From Microbacterium oxydans (GTDB lineage: Bacteria; Actinomycetota; Actinomycetes; Actinomycetales; Microbacteriaceae): a stretch of DNA of 64,000 bases. The notes beneath the pieces are model-generated. The model was not told where the DNA came from, did not search any database, and saw only the letters and a list, made by a program, of their open reading frames with translations. Shown piece by piece: positions 50,108-63,231 of the stretch; within the stretch, counting starts at the first letter, position 1, and each line of letters starts with the position of its first letter. Location: positions 310,001 to 374,000 of the forward strand of contig NZ_JYIV01000030.1 of the NCBI RefSeq assembly GCF_000956405.1, read 5' to 3'. A program made the translations under genes and the position numbers.

Positions 50108-52315
50108 TCAGCCGTTGTTGACCGTCGGCACGTGCGGGTCGGACTGATAGCGCAACCAGAGCGTGGACAGCGCGGGCAGTGTCATGGTCGCGAGCGGTGC
50201 AGCGCCGCCTTCGGACGGCTTCGCATAGACCAGCCCGAGATTTCCGGATCCACGGCCGCCGTAGTCGGCCGCGTCCGTGTTGAGCACCTCCTGCCATACG
50301 CCCTCGCGGGGCAGGCTGAGCTGGTAGCCCGTGCGTTCCACTCCGGCGAAGTTGCTGACGACGACGAGACGACCGCCGTGGGCGTCGCGCCTCTCGAAGG
50401 CGATCACCGTGGGATCCCAGCTCGGAGCACCGAGTCGACTGAAGGACGAACCGTCGTTGTCTCGCTCCCACAGCGGCGCCTGGGCCCGGTACGTGCGGTT
50501 CATCACGCCCACGAAGTCCTGCAGCTGCGCGTGTGAAGGTTGCTCGAGGAGCCACCAGTCCAATTCCCGGCTCTCCGACCACTCCGCGAGCTGACCGAAT
50601 TCCTGCCCCATGAAGAGCAGCTTCTTCCCGGGGTGCCCCCACATGTACGCGAGGTACGCGCGGACGTTCGCGAGCTTGTGCCAATGGTCGCCCGGCATCT
50701 TCGCGAGCAGACTGCCCTTGCCGTGCACGACCTCGTCGTGGCTGATGGGGAGCAGATAGTTCTCCCCGAAGGCATACACGAAGGAGAAGGTCATCTCGCC
50801 TTCGTGGTGACCGCGATACATCGGGTCGCGAGCGATGTACTGGAGCGAGTCGTTCATCCACCCCATGTTCCATTTGAAGCCGAAACCCAGACCCGCGTGG
50901 TCGGTCGGAGCGGTGACGCCGGGGAAGCTGGTCGACTCCTCCGCGATCATCAGGATTCCCGGGTGCAACCGATACGAGGTGGCGTTGACCTCCTGCAGGA
51001 AGCGGATCGCCTCGAGGTTCTCCCGTCCGCCGTGGATGTTCGGCTCCCATTGGCCGGGTTCACGTGAATAGTCGAGATAGAGCATGGAGGCGACTGCATC
51101 GACACGGAGCCCATCGACGTGGAACTCCTCGAGCCAGTACAGCGCGTTGGCGACGAGGAATCCTCGCACCTCCGGTCGTCCGTAGTCGAAGATCAGCGTC
51201 CCCCAGTCCTGATGCTCGCCCCGCCGCGGATCGGGGTGCTCGTACAGCGGCTGTCCGTCGAAGCGGGCGAGAGCGAACGCGTCCTTGGGGAAGTGGCCAG
51301 GTACCCAGTCCATGATGACGCCGATGCCGGCCTGGTGCAGTCGATCGATCAGGTAGCGGAGGTCGTCGGGGCTGCCGAATCGACTGGTCGGTGCGTAGTA
51401 CCCGCTCACCTGGTATCCCCAGGATCCGCCGAACGGGTGCTCCGCGAGCGGCATGAACTCGACATGGGTGAATCCCGCTTCGGTCACGTGCTGGATCAGC
51501 GGGTCCGCGATCTCGCGATAGCCCAGGCCCCCTCGCCACGATCCGACGTGGACCTCGTAGACCGAAAGCGGCTGTGCGACGGCATGGGTGGCTGCTCGCC
51601 TGGTCATCCAGGCCCCGTCCGACCACGAGTGCGAAGAGGTCGTCACCACGGAGGCGGTGTCCGGGGGCACCTCGGCCGCGAGCGCCATCGGATCGGCTTT
51701 GAGGATCCACGCGCCGTCGCGAGTACGGATCTGATACTTGTACCTGGTGCCGATCGGGATTCCGGGGATGAAGAGCTCCCAGACGCCGCTGACTCCCATA
51801 GAGCGCATCGCGTGGGACTCGCCGCTCCAGTCGTTGTGATCGCCGACCACGCGCACGGCTGTGGCGTTCGGTGCCCACACTGCGAACGAGACGCCGATCT
51901 CACCGTCGAAGGTTCGCAGGTGCGCCCCGAGAGCCTCCCACAGGCGTTCGTGGCGACCTTCTGCGATGAGATGGAGGTCCAGGTCACCCAGAGTCGGGGG
52001 ATGACGGTAGGGGTCGCCGACGATCGTCTCCTCGTGCTCCCCGTATCGTGTGGCGATCCGGTACGGGAGCGGGGGACCGTCGTGCTGAGCTTCCCAGATG
52101 CCGTGCGCGACATGGGAGAGTTCGAGCCTGGTCCCGTCGGCGAACACGGCGGCGACCGAGCCGGCGAGGGGGCGCCTGGCCCGGATGACCGTGACGGTGC
52201 GATCAGCGGCATCCTTGCGGGCGTGCGCTCCGAGGACCGTGTGCGGATCGTGGTGCGTGGCGGCCGAGATCGCCTCCCACTCGGTGGACGCTGCGACGTC
52301 GTCGGTGTAGCTCAT
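50108..52315 (-). CDS. glgB: 1,4-alpha-glucan branching enzyme
   Basis: GlgB introduces alpha-1,6 branches into the linear chains made by GlgE. The 735-aa protein has two N-terminal CBM48-like domains and a GH13 barrel. Catalytic regions are DGLRVDAVASMLYLDY (nucleophile Asp), ILMIAEESTSFPGV (acid Glu) and ISHDEVVHGKGS (third Asp). ATG 52315 overlaps the glgE stop (ATGA). It is the last gene of glgX-glgE-glgB and ends at a hairpin. Confidence 0.96.
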   Translation of the reverse strand: MSYTDDVAASTEWEAISAATHHDPHTVLGAHARKDAADRTVTVIRARRPLAGSVAAVFADGTRLELSHVAHGIWEAQHDGPPLPYRIATRYGEHEETIVGDPYRHPPTLGDLDLHLIAEGRHERLWEALGAHLRTFDGEIGVSFAVWAPNATAVRVVGDHNDWSGESHAMRSMGVSGVWELFIPGIPIGTRYKYQIRTRDGAWILKADPMALAAEVPPDTASVVTTSSHSWSDGAWMTRRAATHAVAQPLSVYEVHVGSWRGGLGYREIADPLIQHVTEAGFTHVEFMPLAEHPFGGSWGYQVSGYYAPTSRFGSPDDLRYLIDRLHQAGIGVIMDWVPGHFPKDAFALARFDGQPLYEHPDPRRGEHQDWGTLIFDYGRPEVRGFLVANALYWLEEFHVDGLRVDAVASMLYLDYSREPGQWEPNIHGGRENLEAIRFLQEVNATSYRLHPGILMIAEESTSFPGVTAPTDHAGLGFGFKWNMGWMNDSLQYIARDPMYRGHHEGEMTFSFVYAFGENYLLPISHDEVVHGKGSLLAKMPGDHWHKLANVRAYLAYMWGHPGKKLLFMGQEFGQLAEWSESRELDWWLLEQPSHAQLQDFVGVMNRTYRAQAPLWERDNDGSSFSRLGAPSWDPTVIAFERRDAHGGRLVVVSNFAGVERTGYQLSLPREGVWQEVLNTDAADYGGRGSGNLGLVYAKPSEGGAAPLATMTLPALSTLWLRYQSDPHVPTVNNG

Positions 52316-54453
52316 GATCGCTCCCTCACCTTCAGGATGTGCACGGGCTCGGCGAAGGCGTCGAGTCGAACGTAGTTGTGGTCGGTCCAGGTCCAGACCG
52401 CGCCGGTGAGAAGGTCCTCCACCTCGAAGGCCTCGCCCAGCGGGATTCCCCACTGTGTCGTGTCGAGATGCACGGTCGTCTCGCGGACGGAGTGCGGGTC
52501 GACGTTGGCGACCACGATGATGGTGTCCTGGCGTCCGGTGCCGGTGAACGCGGCTGCGAGGTGCTTGCTGTAGACGAGGACGGCATCGTCGTCGCTCCAG
52601 TGCACCCGGAGGTTGCGCAGCTGCTGCAGGGCGGGGTGCTCCTCGCGGATCGCGTTGAGTCGGCGCAGCAGCGGAGCGAGCGAATCCCCACTGGCCTCGG
52701 CTCCCGCCCAGTCGCGGAACTTGAACTCGTACTTCTCGTTGTCGATGTTCTCTTCCGAACCGGGCCTCGCGACGTTCTCGAACAGCTCGTACCCGGCATA
52801 CACGCCATAGACGGGCCCGGCCGTCGCGGCGATGCAGGCGCGGATGCGGTAGGCCGCCCTGCCGCCGAACTGCAGGTACTCGGTGAGGATGTCGTGCGTG
52901 TTCACGAACAGGTTCGGGCGCATGTAATCGGAGGTCTCCTGGGAGACCGACGTCAGGAACTCCTCGAGCTCCGCCTTGGTGTTCCGCCACGTGAAGTAGC
53001 TGTAGCTCTGCTGGAAGCCCACGGCGGCGAGCGCGCGCATGACCGCCGGGCGTGTGAACGCCTCGGCGAGGAAGATGACGTCGGGGTCGCTGGCGTTCAC
53101 CTCGGCGATGAGCCACTCCCAGAACTGGAGCGGTTTGGTGTGCGGGTTGTCGACGCGGAACATCTTCACGCCCTGGGCGACCCAGTGTCGGACGACGCGC
53201 AGCATCTCGGCGTAGATGCCGGTGGGGTCGTTGTCGAAGTTGAGCGGATAGATGTCCTGGTACTTCTTCGGCGGATTCTCGGCGTAGGCGATCGTGCCGT
53301 CGGGGAGCGTGGTGAACCACTCCGGATGCTCTCTCACCCAGGGGTGATCGGGAGAAGCCTGCAGCGCGAGATCGAGCGCCACCTCGAGGCCCTCCTTCCT
53401 CGCCGCACGCACGAAAGCTCGGAAGTCCTGCGCCGAGCCGAGCTCCGGATGGATGGCGTCATGGCCGCCTTCCGCTGCGCCGATCGCGTAAGGCGAGCCG
53501 GGGTCTCCCGGTTCGGCCGTGAGGGTGTTGTTGCGGCCCTTGCGGTTGGTGGTCCCGATCGGATGGATCGGGACCAGGTAGACGACGTCGAACCCCATGG
53601 CCGCGACTTCCGGTAGCCGTCGAGTCGCCGTGCGGAGTGTGCCACTCTTGACCGTTCCGTCCTTCAGGCGTCTGGCTCCCTCTGAACGCGGGAAGAACTC
53701 GTACCAGGAGCCGACTCCTGCGGCGCGACGATCCACGTTCAGGGTGTGCGAGAGCGTGACGGAACGCAGCGACGCGACGGGCCGCTCCCGGAAGACCTGT
53801 GCGAGCTCCGCATCCGTCGACAGGGCGATGGTCGTCGCGGCATCTCCGTCGCGGAGCGAGAGCGCATCTGCGGCCAGTCGTTTCCGCTGCGCCGCAGGAC
53901 GGTCCTTCTCCGCGGCGGCGCGGGTGAGGAGGTCGGCGCCGAGGGCGGCCATGACGGGGACGTCGACGCCGGCCGCCACCTTCAGCGCGGCCGCGTGGGC
54001 CCAGGTGGCGAAGTCGTCCGAGAAGGCCTCGAATCGGAAGATCCAGGGGCCCTGCTCGTCGAGTTCGATCTCCGCCGCCCAGGTATCGGTGCCGTCATCG
54101 CGCGGGCTGAGGCGGTGCAGGCTCTCCTCACCGGAAGGCGACGTGAGGCGGACGTGCACGCCGATGATGTCGTGCCCCTCGCGGAACGCGACCACGCGGA
54201 AGGGGACGACCTCCCCGACGAAGGCCTTCGGGGTGAACCCGCCGGGGACGGAGGGCGCGGGTTCGAGCAGCGGGATGCGCGTCGTGCGCAACGAGCCGGG
54301 AGTGTCCGCTTCGCCCGGGGCGCGCGCCGGGATCTGAGCGGGGCTCCGAAGAGCCGAGGACCGAGTACCAGCACGAGCAGCCACCTCCCGAATGTACCGC
54401 GCGGAAGTGGTGGCGGATAGCGCGCCGGGTGGTGGGTCGGAAGCCGGGTTCAT
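52312..54453 (-). CDS. glgE: Alpha-1,4-glucan:maltose-1-phosphate maltosyltransferase
   Basis: GlgE extends alpha-glucans from maltose 1-phosphate, the actinobacterial glycogen route fed by trehalose or by GlgA/GlgM. The 713-aa protein has the GH13_3 architecture: an N-terminal beta domain (ESLHRLSPRDDGTDTW), the dimerising helical insert, and the barrel with MFRVDNPHTKPLQFW (nucleophile Asp), DVIFLAEAFTRP (acid Glu) and NTHDILTEYL. ATG 54453 overlaps the glgX stop (ATGA), as glgB does with glgE; GTG 54384 is less likely. TreS, Pep2 and GlgM are not in the window. Confidence 0.93.
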   Translation of the reverse strand: MNPASDPPPGALSATTSARYIREVAARAGTRSSALRSPAQIPARAPGEADTPGSLRTTRIPLLEPAPSVPGGFTPKAFVGEVVPFRVVAFREGHDIIGVHVRLTSPSGEESLHRLSPRDDGTDTWAAEIELDEQGPWIFRFEAFSDDFATWAHAAALKVAAGVDVPVMAALGADLLTRAAAEKDRPAAQRKRLAADALSLRDGDAATTIALSTDAELAQVFRERPVASLRSVTLSHTLNVDRRAAGVGSWYEFFPRSEGARRLKDGTVKSGTLRTATRRLPEVAAMGFDVVYLVPIHPIGTTNRKGRNNTLTAEPGDPGSPYAIGAAEGGHDAIHPELGSAQDFRAFVRAARKEGLEVALDLALQASPDHPWVREHPEWFTTLPDGTIAYAENPPKKYQDIYPLNFDNDPTGIYAEMLRVVRHWVAQGVKMFRVDNPHTKPLQFWEWLIAEVNASDPDVIFLAEAFTRPAVMRALAAVGFQQSYSYFTWRNTKAELEEFLTSVSQETSDYMRPNLFVNTHDILTEYLQFGGRAAYRIRACIAATAGPVYGVYAGYELFENVARPGSEENIDNEKYEFKFRDWAGAEASGDSLAPLLRRLNAIREEHPALQQLRNLRVHWSDDDAVLVYSKHLAAAFTGTGRQDTIIVVANVDPHSVRETTVHLDTTQWGIPLGEAFEVEDLLTGAVWTWTDHNYVRLDAFAEPVHILKVRERS

Positions 54454-56522
54454 TCCACGCGGAAAAGCCTCATCGAAGTGCCGGATACCGGAAGGACGTC
54501 TCCGGGCGCGAAGACCTCGGCGTCGTCGGAGGGGCGTTCCTGGGCGCTCGACCACAGGGAGACGAAACGCGTCGCCCCGTCGATCTCCTCGGGGAGACGG
54601 ACGTCGACGGGGGATTCGGTGCCGTGGACGATGAGGAGGATGCGGTTGTACGCCTCGGTGTCGGGCGTGGAGGCGGCGACGTACTGCAGCGTCCTGTTGC
54701 CCGGGTCGGCCCACTGCTCCTGTTCCATCGTCTCGCCGTTCTGGTCGTACCAGTCCATCACCGAGGCGTTGGGGATGTGCTCCCCGAGACGGGCATAGCG
54801 GCTGGGTCGCAGCGCGGGGTTCTCCTGTCGCAGGCGGATCAGGCGGGAGACGTGTGCGCGCAGGTCCTCTTGCCATGGCTCGAACTCCCAGCTGAGCCAG
54901 GTGAGCGCGGAGTCCTGCGCGTAGGCGTTGTTGTTCCCCCGCTGGGTGCGCCCCACCTCATCGCCGGCAGTGAGCATCGGAATCCCGGCGGACAGCAGGA
55001 GGGTGCCCAGGAGGTTCCGCATCGCCTTGTGCCGCGCGGCGAGGATCGTCGGGTCGTCCGTCGGTCCCTCGACTCCGTGGTTGAAGGCACGGTTCATGTC
55101 AGCGCCGTCGCGGTTGTGCTCGCCGTTCGCCTCGTTGTGCTTCACGTCGTAGGAGACAAGGTCATGCAGGGTGAATCCGTCGTGCGCGGTCACGAAGTTC
55201 ACGCTGGCGAGCGGACCGCGGTCCTCACTGAAGGTGTTGGAGGATCCGGCCAGGCGGGTCGCGAACCCGCCGATGCCGACCGGGGCAGACGCGCGACGCG
55301 CATAGTCGATGTCGCTCAACCAGAAGTTGCGCACTCTGTCGCGATAGCGGTCGTTCCATTCGTGCCAGCCGGCGGGGAAGTTCCCGGTCTGCCAGCCGCC
55401 GAGACCGACATCCCACGGCTCGGCGATGAGCTTGGTGTCGGCGAGGACGGGGTCGTTCGCGATGGCGGTGAGGAGGGGATGCTCGGGCGAATACGTGTGG
55501 GCCTCGTCTCGCGCGATGGCTGTGGCGAGGTCGAAGCGGAACCCGTCGATCTGCATCTCCTGCGCCCAGTAGCGCAGGGAGTCCAGCACGAGCCTCGCCC
55601 CGGCGGCCGTCGACGTGTTGAGGGTGTTGCCGCAACCCGTGGTGTCGATGTAGATCCCGGACTCGTCCTGGCGGTAGTAGCTCGAGTTGTCGATGCCGCG
55701 CAGGCTCGACCGCGGTCCGCCGATGCCCTCTTCCGAGGTGTGGTTGTAGACGACGTCGAGGATCACTTCGAGCCCCGCCTCGTGAAGCAGCCGCACCGTG
55801 CCTTTGAACTCGGCCAGGACGGCTTCAGGCCCTTCTTTGCGTGCCTCCTCTGTGGCATAGGCGGTGTGCGGGGTGAAGAAGTTCAGGGTGTTGTAGCCCC
55901 AGTAGTTGGTCAGTCCGCGCTCGAGGAGACGCGGTTCGGGCACGAACGCGTGCACGGGCAGCAGCTCGATCGAGGTGATGCCCAGCTCGTGGAAGTACTC
56001 GATCATCGCGGGGTGCGCGAGACCGGCGTAGGTGCCGTGCAGCGCGGGCGGCACGTCGGGATGACGTTTGGTGAGCCCCTTGAGGTGGCCTTCGTAGATC
56101 ACGGTGCGGTCCAACGGCACCCGCGGCTTCTGCGAGCCTCCCCAGTCGAACCCGTCCACGATGACCACCGATCGCCACTCCTCGTAGCCGTCTCCTTGCG
56201 CCAGGCCGCGCGCGTAGGGGTCCAGCAGGAGCGTCTCCGGGTTGAAGGTGTTCCCCGGGCCGTGCGGGCCGCCGACACGGATGGCGTAGCGGACGCCGGG
56301 CTGGAGCATCTCGGTCGTGACCTCCCAGATCCCTCCGGGCAGCCGCTCGAGTGGCACCTGATCCGTGGCCCAGTCCAGATCGGTCGCATCGAAGACGACC
56401 AGTTCGATGGACGAGGCGTTCTGCGACCAGACGCGCAGTGTTCCGACACCGTCGTGCAGACGGACGCCGAGGTTGTCGAGGACGGGGCCGCCGGGGGCGG
56501 TGAGGTCTCGGGACGCGGGCAT
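54450..56522 (-). CDS. glgX: Glycogen debranching enzyme GlgX
   Basis: GlgX hydrolyses alpha-1,6 bonds of glycogen limit dextrins, releasing maltooligosaccharides that can re-enter metabolism. The 690-aa isoamylase-type GH13 enzyme has a CBM48 domain and the barrel motifs VILDVVYNHTSEE, DGFRFDLATAIARD (nucleophile), KLIAEPWDVG (acid) and VTAHDGFTLHDLVSYD. It heads glgX-glgE-glgB. The ATG is preceded at exactly 12 bases by TAATGT, predicting a leaderless operon mRNA. Confidence 0.95.
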   Translation of the reverse strand: MPASRDLTAPGGPVLDNLGVRLHDGVGTLRVWSQNASSIELVVFDATDLDWATDQVPLERLPGGIWEVTTEMLQPGVRYAIRVGGPHGPGNTFNPETLLLDPYARGLAQGDGYEEWRSVVIVDGFDWGGSQKPRVPLDRTVIYEGHLKGLTKRHPDVPPALHGTYAGLAHPAMIEYFHELGITSIELLPVHAFVPEPRLLERGLTNYWGYNTLNFFTPHTAYATEEARKEGPEAVLAEFKGTVRLLHEAGLEVILDVVYNHTSEEGIGGPRSSLRGIDNSSYYRQDESGIYIDTTGCGNTLNTSTAAGARLVLDSLRYWAQEMQIDGFRFDLATAIARDEAHTYSPEHPLLTAIANDPVLADTKLIAEPWDVGLGGWQTGNFPAGWHEWNDRYRDRVRNFWLSDIDYARRASAPVGIGGFATRLAGSSNTFSEDRGPLASVNFVTAHDGFTLHDLVSYDVKHNEANGEHNRDGADMNRAFNHGVEGPTDDPTILAARHKAMRNLLGTLLLSAGIPMLTAGDEVGRTQRGNNNAYAQDSALTWLSWEFEPWQEDLRAHVSRLIRLRQENPALRPSRYARLGEHIPNASVMDWYDQNGETMEQEQWADPGNRTLQYVAASTPDTEAYNRILLIVHGTESPVDVRLPEEIDGATRFVSLWSSAQERPSDDAEVFAPGDVLPVSGTSMRLFRVE

Positions 56523-56528
56523 GAGTAC

Positions 56529-56534
56529 ACATTA
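56529..56534 (-). promoter_or_regulatory. -10 hexamer TAATGT of the glg operon
   Basis: On the minus strand TAATGT begins exactly 12 bases before the glgX ATG, predicting a leaderless transcript. Confidence 0.55.
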
Positions 56535-56576
56535 GGCGTGATGTGTTGCCGTCTCATGTCAGGCGGGCACCGTCCC

Positions 56577-56600
56577 GGACGGGAGGGCCCCCTCCCGTCC
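56577..56600. repeat. Inverted repeat between glgX and the cysteine desulfurase gene
   Basis: GGACGGGAGG and its complement form a 10-bp perfect stem with a GCCC loop. It lies just upstream of the cysteine desulfurase start region and of the divergent glg promoter. Operator or mRNA hairpin. Confidence 0.6.
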
Positions 56601-56621
56601 GTTTCGCGAGAGAATCGGAGG

Positions 56622-57797
56622 ATGCGGCATTATCTCGACCACGCGGCGACCACGCCCCTGCGCCCCGAAGCGCGTGAGGCATGGCTGACCGCGTCAGAGA
56701 CGGTCGGCAACGCGTCGTCGACCCACGGTGCCGGCCAGGACGCCCGCCGGCTGCTCGAGGAATCCCGCGAGCGTGTGGCGGCGGTGCTGGGAGCAGACCC
56801 GATCGAGATCGTCTTCACCTCGGGCGGCACCGAGTCGATCAACCTGGCGCTGCAGGGCCTATGGCGCGCCCGGCCCGCGGGGACATCGGCGATCGTGATG
56901 CCGGACGCCGAGCACCACGCGACGATGGACACCGTCGCCGCCCTCGTCGACGAGGGGGCGGACGTACGACGCGTCCCGGTCTCGCCCGCGGCGCGGATCG
57001 TCCCGGAGCGGTTCGCCGATGCTCTTCCCGGAGCCGCCCTAGCCACTGCTCTGATGGCGAACAACGAAGCGGGGACGATCAACGATGCGCGGTCGCTCGC
57101 CGCGGCGTCGGCCGAGTCCGGAGTTCCGCTGCACCTCGATGCTGTCGCCGCGCTCGGCCATGTGCCTGCGTCCTTCCGCGGTCTACGGGGAGAGGCGGAG
57201 AGCGGGGTGGGGCTCGTCGCGATGAGCCTCGCCGGACACAAGATCGGCGCGCCGGTGGGGGTCGGAGTTCTCGTGACCGCTCGTTCGGCCCGGCTCACGG
57301 CTCTGCTGCGCGGGGGAGCACAGCAACGCGGCCTGCGCGCCGGAACTCAGGATGTCGCCGGAGCGGCTGCCCTCGCGGTGGCTCTCGAACTCGCGGAGCA
57401 CGAACGGGAGAGCGAAGCTGCTCGACTCAGGGTGCTGCGCGACCGTCTGGTGGCCGGGATCGGTGCCGCGGTACCGAGCGCCGAGCTGCTGGGCGATCCG
57501 ACGGAGCGGCTGCCGGGCAACGCGCACATCCTGTTCCCCGGTGCGGTGGGGGAGAGCCTGCTGTTCCTGCTCGACGTCGCAGGAGTGGCGGCGTCGACCG
57601 GTTCGGCCTGCCAGGCGGGTGTGGCTGAGCCCTCGCACGTCGTGATGGCGATGGGGCGCACGGAGAAGGACGCCCGCAGCGTGCTGCGCTTCTCCCTCGG
57701 ACGGACCTCGACCGAGAGCGACGTCGACGCCGTGCTCGGTGCGATCGCCGAGGCGTATGCGCGCGCATCCGGCGCCGGCACAGCCGCGCGCTCGTAG
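56622..57797 (+). CDS. Cysteine desulfurase (IscS/NifS family)
   Basis: A PLP enzyme that takes sulfur from cysteine as a persulfide. The 391-aa protein has YLDHAATTPLRPEA at the N-terminus, FTSGGTESINLAL, EHHATMDT, NNEAGTIND, the PLP Lys in SLAGHKIGAPVG and the persulfide Cys in STGSACQAG. The mnmA gene follows 9 bp later, so the sulfur probably goes to tRNA 2-thiouridine and also to iron-sulfur cluster assembly. The -10-like GAGAAT 12 bases before ATG 56622 is tentative. No iscU or sufBCD genes are near. Confidence 0.94.
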   Translation: MRHYLDHAATTPLRPEAREAWLTASETVGNASSTHGAGQDARRLLEESRERVAAVLGADPIEIVFTSGGTESINLALQGLWRARPAGTSAIVMPDAEHHATMDTVAALVDEGADVRRVPVSPAARIVPERFADALPGAALATALMANNEAGTINDARSLAAASAESGVPLHLDAVAALGHVPASFRGLRGEAESGVGLVAMSLAGHKIGAPVGVGVLVTARSARLTALLRGGAQQRGLRAGTQDVAGAAALAVALELAEHERESEAARLRVLRDRLVAGIGAAVPSAELLGDPTERLPGNAHILFPGAVGESLLFLLDVAGVAASTGSACQAGVAEPSHVVMAMGRTEKDARSVLRFSLGRTSTESDVDAVLGAIAEAYARASGAGTAARS

Positions 57798-57800
57798 ACT
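57795..57800 (+). promoter_or_regulatory. -10 hexamer TAGACT of mnmA
   Basis: TAGACT begins exactly 12 bases before the mnmA ATG and overlaps the desulfurase stop codon, so mnmA may have its own leaderless transcript. Confidence 0.55.
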
Positions 57801-57806
57801 GGTCGT

Positions 57807-58904
57807 ATGCGGATCCTTGCGGCGATGAGCGGTGGAGTGGACTCCGCCGTCGCGGCAGCCAGAGCCGTGGAGGCGGGGCACGACGTGGTCGGCGTGCATC
57901 TTGCGCTCTCCCGTGCCGGCGGAACGCTGCGGACGGGCAGTCGCGGCTGCTGCACGATCGAGGATGCCCTGGATGCTCGCCGCGCCGCCGACATGCTCGG
58001 CATCCCCTTCTACGTCTGGGACTTCTCCGAGCGGTTCCGCGACGATGTGATCGAGGACTTCATCTCGGAGTACCAGGCAGGACGCACGCCGAATCCGTGC
58101 ATGCGCTGCAACGAGAAGATCAAGTTCGCTGCGCTTCTCGAGCGCGCCATCGAACTGGGGTTCGACGCGGTGTGCACGGGGCATTACGCCACGCTGATCG
58201 ACGGCGAGGGCGGCCTCGAGCTCCACCGGGCGTCGGACAACGCGAAGGACCAGTCCTACGTGCTGGGCGTGCTGACGGCGGAGCAGCTCGCGCACACCTA
58301 CTTCCCGCTCGGCACCACGCCCTCGAAGGCGATCGTCCGAGCGGAGGCCGAAGCACGCGGCCTGAGCGTCGCGCAGAAGCCGGACAGCCACGACATCTGC
58401 TTCATCCCCGACGGCGACACGCGCGGCTGGCTCGCCGAGAAGGTCGGCACGGCCACGGGCGAGATCGTCGATCGTGCAGGTGACGTGGTCGGATCGCACG
58501 AGGGCGCGCACGCCTTCACCGTCGGGCAGCGGCGCGGACTCAAGCTCGGCGTCCCTGCAGCAGACGGAAAGCCGCGCTTCGTCCTCGAGGTGCGCCCGGT
58601 CTCGAACACGGTCGTCGTCGGCCCCAAGGAGGCTCTCGCGATCGCGGAGATCGCGGGAGGGCGATTCAGCTGGGCCGGCGCTGCGCCGACACAGTCTTCG
58701 TTCGAGTGCCACGTGCAGATCCGCGCACACGCCGAACCGGTCCCTGCGAGAGCCGAGGTCTCCGACGACGGCGTCCGTGTGACGCCCGAGGTGCCGTTGG
58801 ACGGCGTCGCACCAGGACAGACCGCCGTGCTCTACATCGGAACGCGCGTGCTCGGGCAGTTCACCATCGACACCACGGTGTCCGCGGTTCCCGTCGGCGC
58901 GTAG
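57807..58904 (+). CDS. mnmA: tRNA-specific 2-thiouridylase
   Basis: MnmA adds sulfur to U34 of tRNA(Lys), tRNA(Glu) and tRNA(Gln), using ATP. The 365-aa protein has the P-loop pyrophosphatase motif [11 protein letters not shown], the catalytic Cys in [14 protein letters not shown] and the second Cys in [11 protein letters not shown]. An actinobacterial feature is the early [21 protein letters not shown] segment. It lies next to a cysteine desulfurase, its likely sulfur donor. Its message is probably leaderless. Confidence 0.96.
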   Translation: MRILAAMSGGVDSAVAAARAVEAGHDVVGVHLALSRAGGTLRTGSRGCCTIEDALDARRAADMLGIPFYVWDFSERFRDDVIEDFISEYQAGRTPNPCMRCNEKIKFAALLERAIELGFDAVCTGHYATLIDGEGGLELHRASDNAKDQSYVLGVLTAEQLAHTYFPLGTTPSKAIVRAEAEARGLSVAQKPDSHDICFIPDGDTRGWLAEKVGTATGEIVDRAGDVVGSHEGAHAFTVGQRRGLKLGVPAADGKPRFVLEVRPVSNTVVVGPKEALAIAEIAGGRFSWAGAAPTQSSFECHVQIRAHAEPVPARAEVSDDGVRVTPEVPLDGVAPGQTAVLYIGTRVLGQFTIDTTVSAVPVGA

Positions 58905-58930
58905 CTTCCTCCGGTGTCGGTGCCCGCTCG

Positions 58931-61276
<2,346 letters not shown>

Positions 61277-61302
61277 AGGACGTCTCGCTGATCCTCGGTG
61301 CT

Positions 61303-61346
61303 CGGATCGCGCGCGGAAGCGACCAGTCGCCTCCGCGCGCGATCCG
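61303..61346. terminator. Bidirectional hairpin between ligA and deaD
   Basis: A 15-bp perfect stem (CGGATCGCGCGCGGA and its complement) enclosing a smaller GCGA-TCGC stem lies between the two convergent stop codons. T-tracts are lacking. Confidence 0.8.
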
Positions 61347-61348
61347 CA

Positions 61349-63184
<1,836 letters not shown>

Positions 63185-63190
63185 TTCCCA

Positions 63191-63196
63191 AGGGTA
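63191..63196 (-). promoter_or_regulatory. -10 hexamer TACCCT of deaD
   Basis: On the minus strand TACCCT begins exactly 12 bases before GTG 63184, as at the other leaderless genes. Confidence 0.5.
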
Positions 63197-63231
63197 GCGC
63201 GATGAGCGTCTCGCCGCCTGTGAGGGCGACC

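Noticed and set aside
54384..54453. GTG 54384 as start of glgE
   Set aside because: Its GGGAGG abuts the codon, leaving no spacing, while ATG 54453 overlaps the glgX stop exactly as glgB overlaps glgE.
54429..56621. Open frame continuing upstream of the cysteine desulfurase
   Set aside because: It is antisense to glgX; IscS/NifS homology begins at YLDHAATTP just after ATG 56622.
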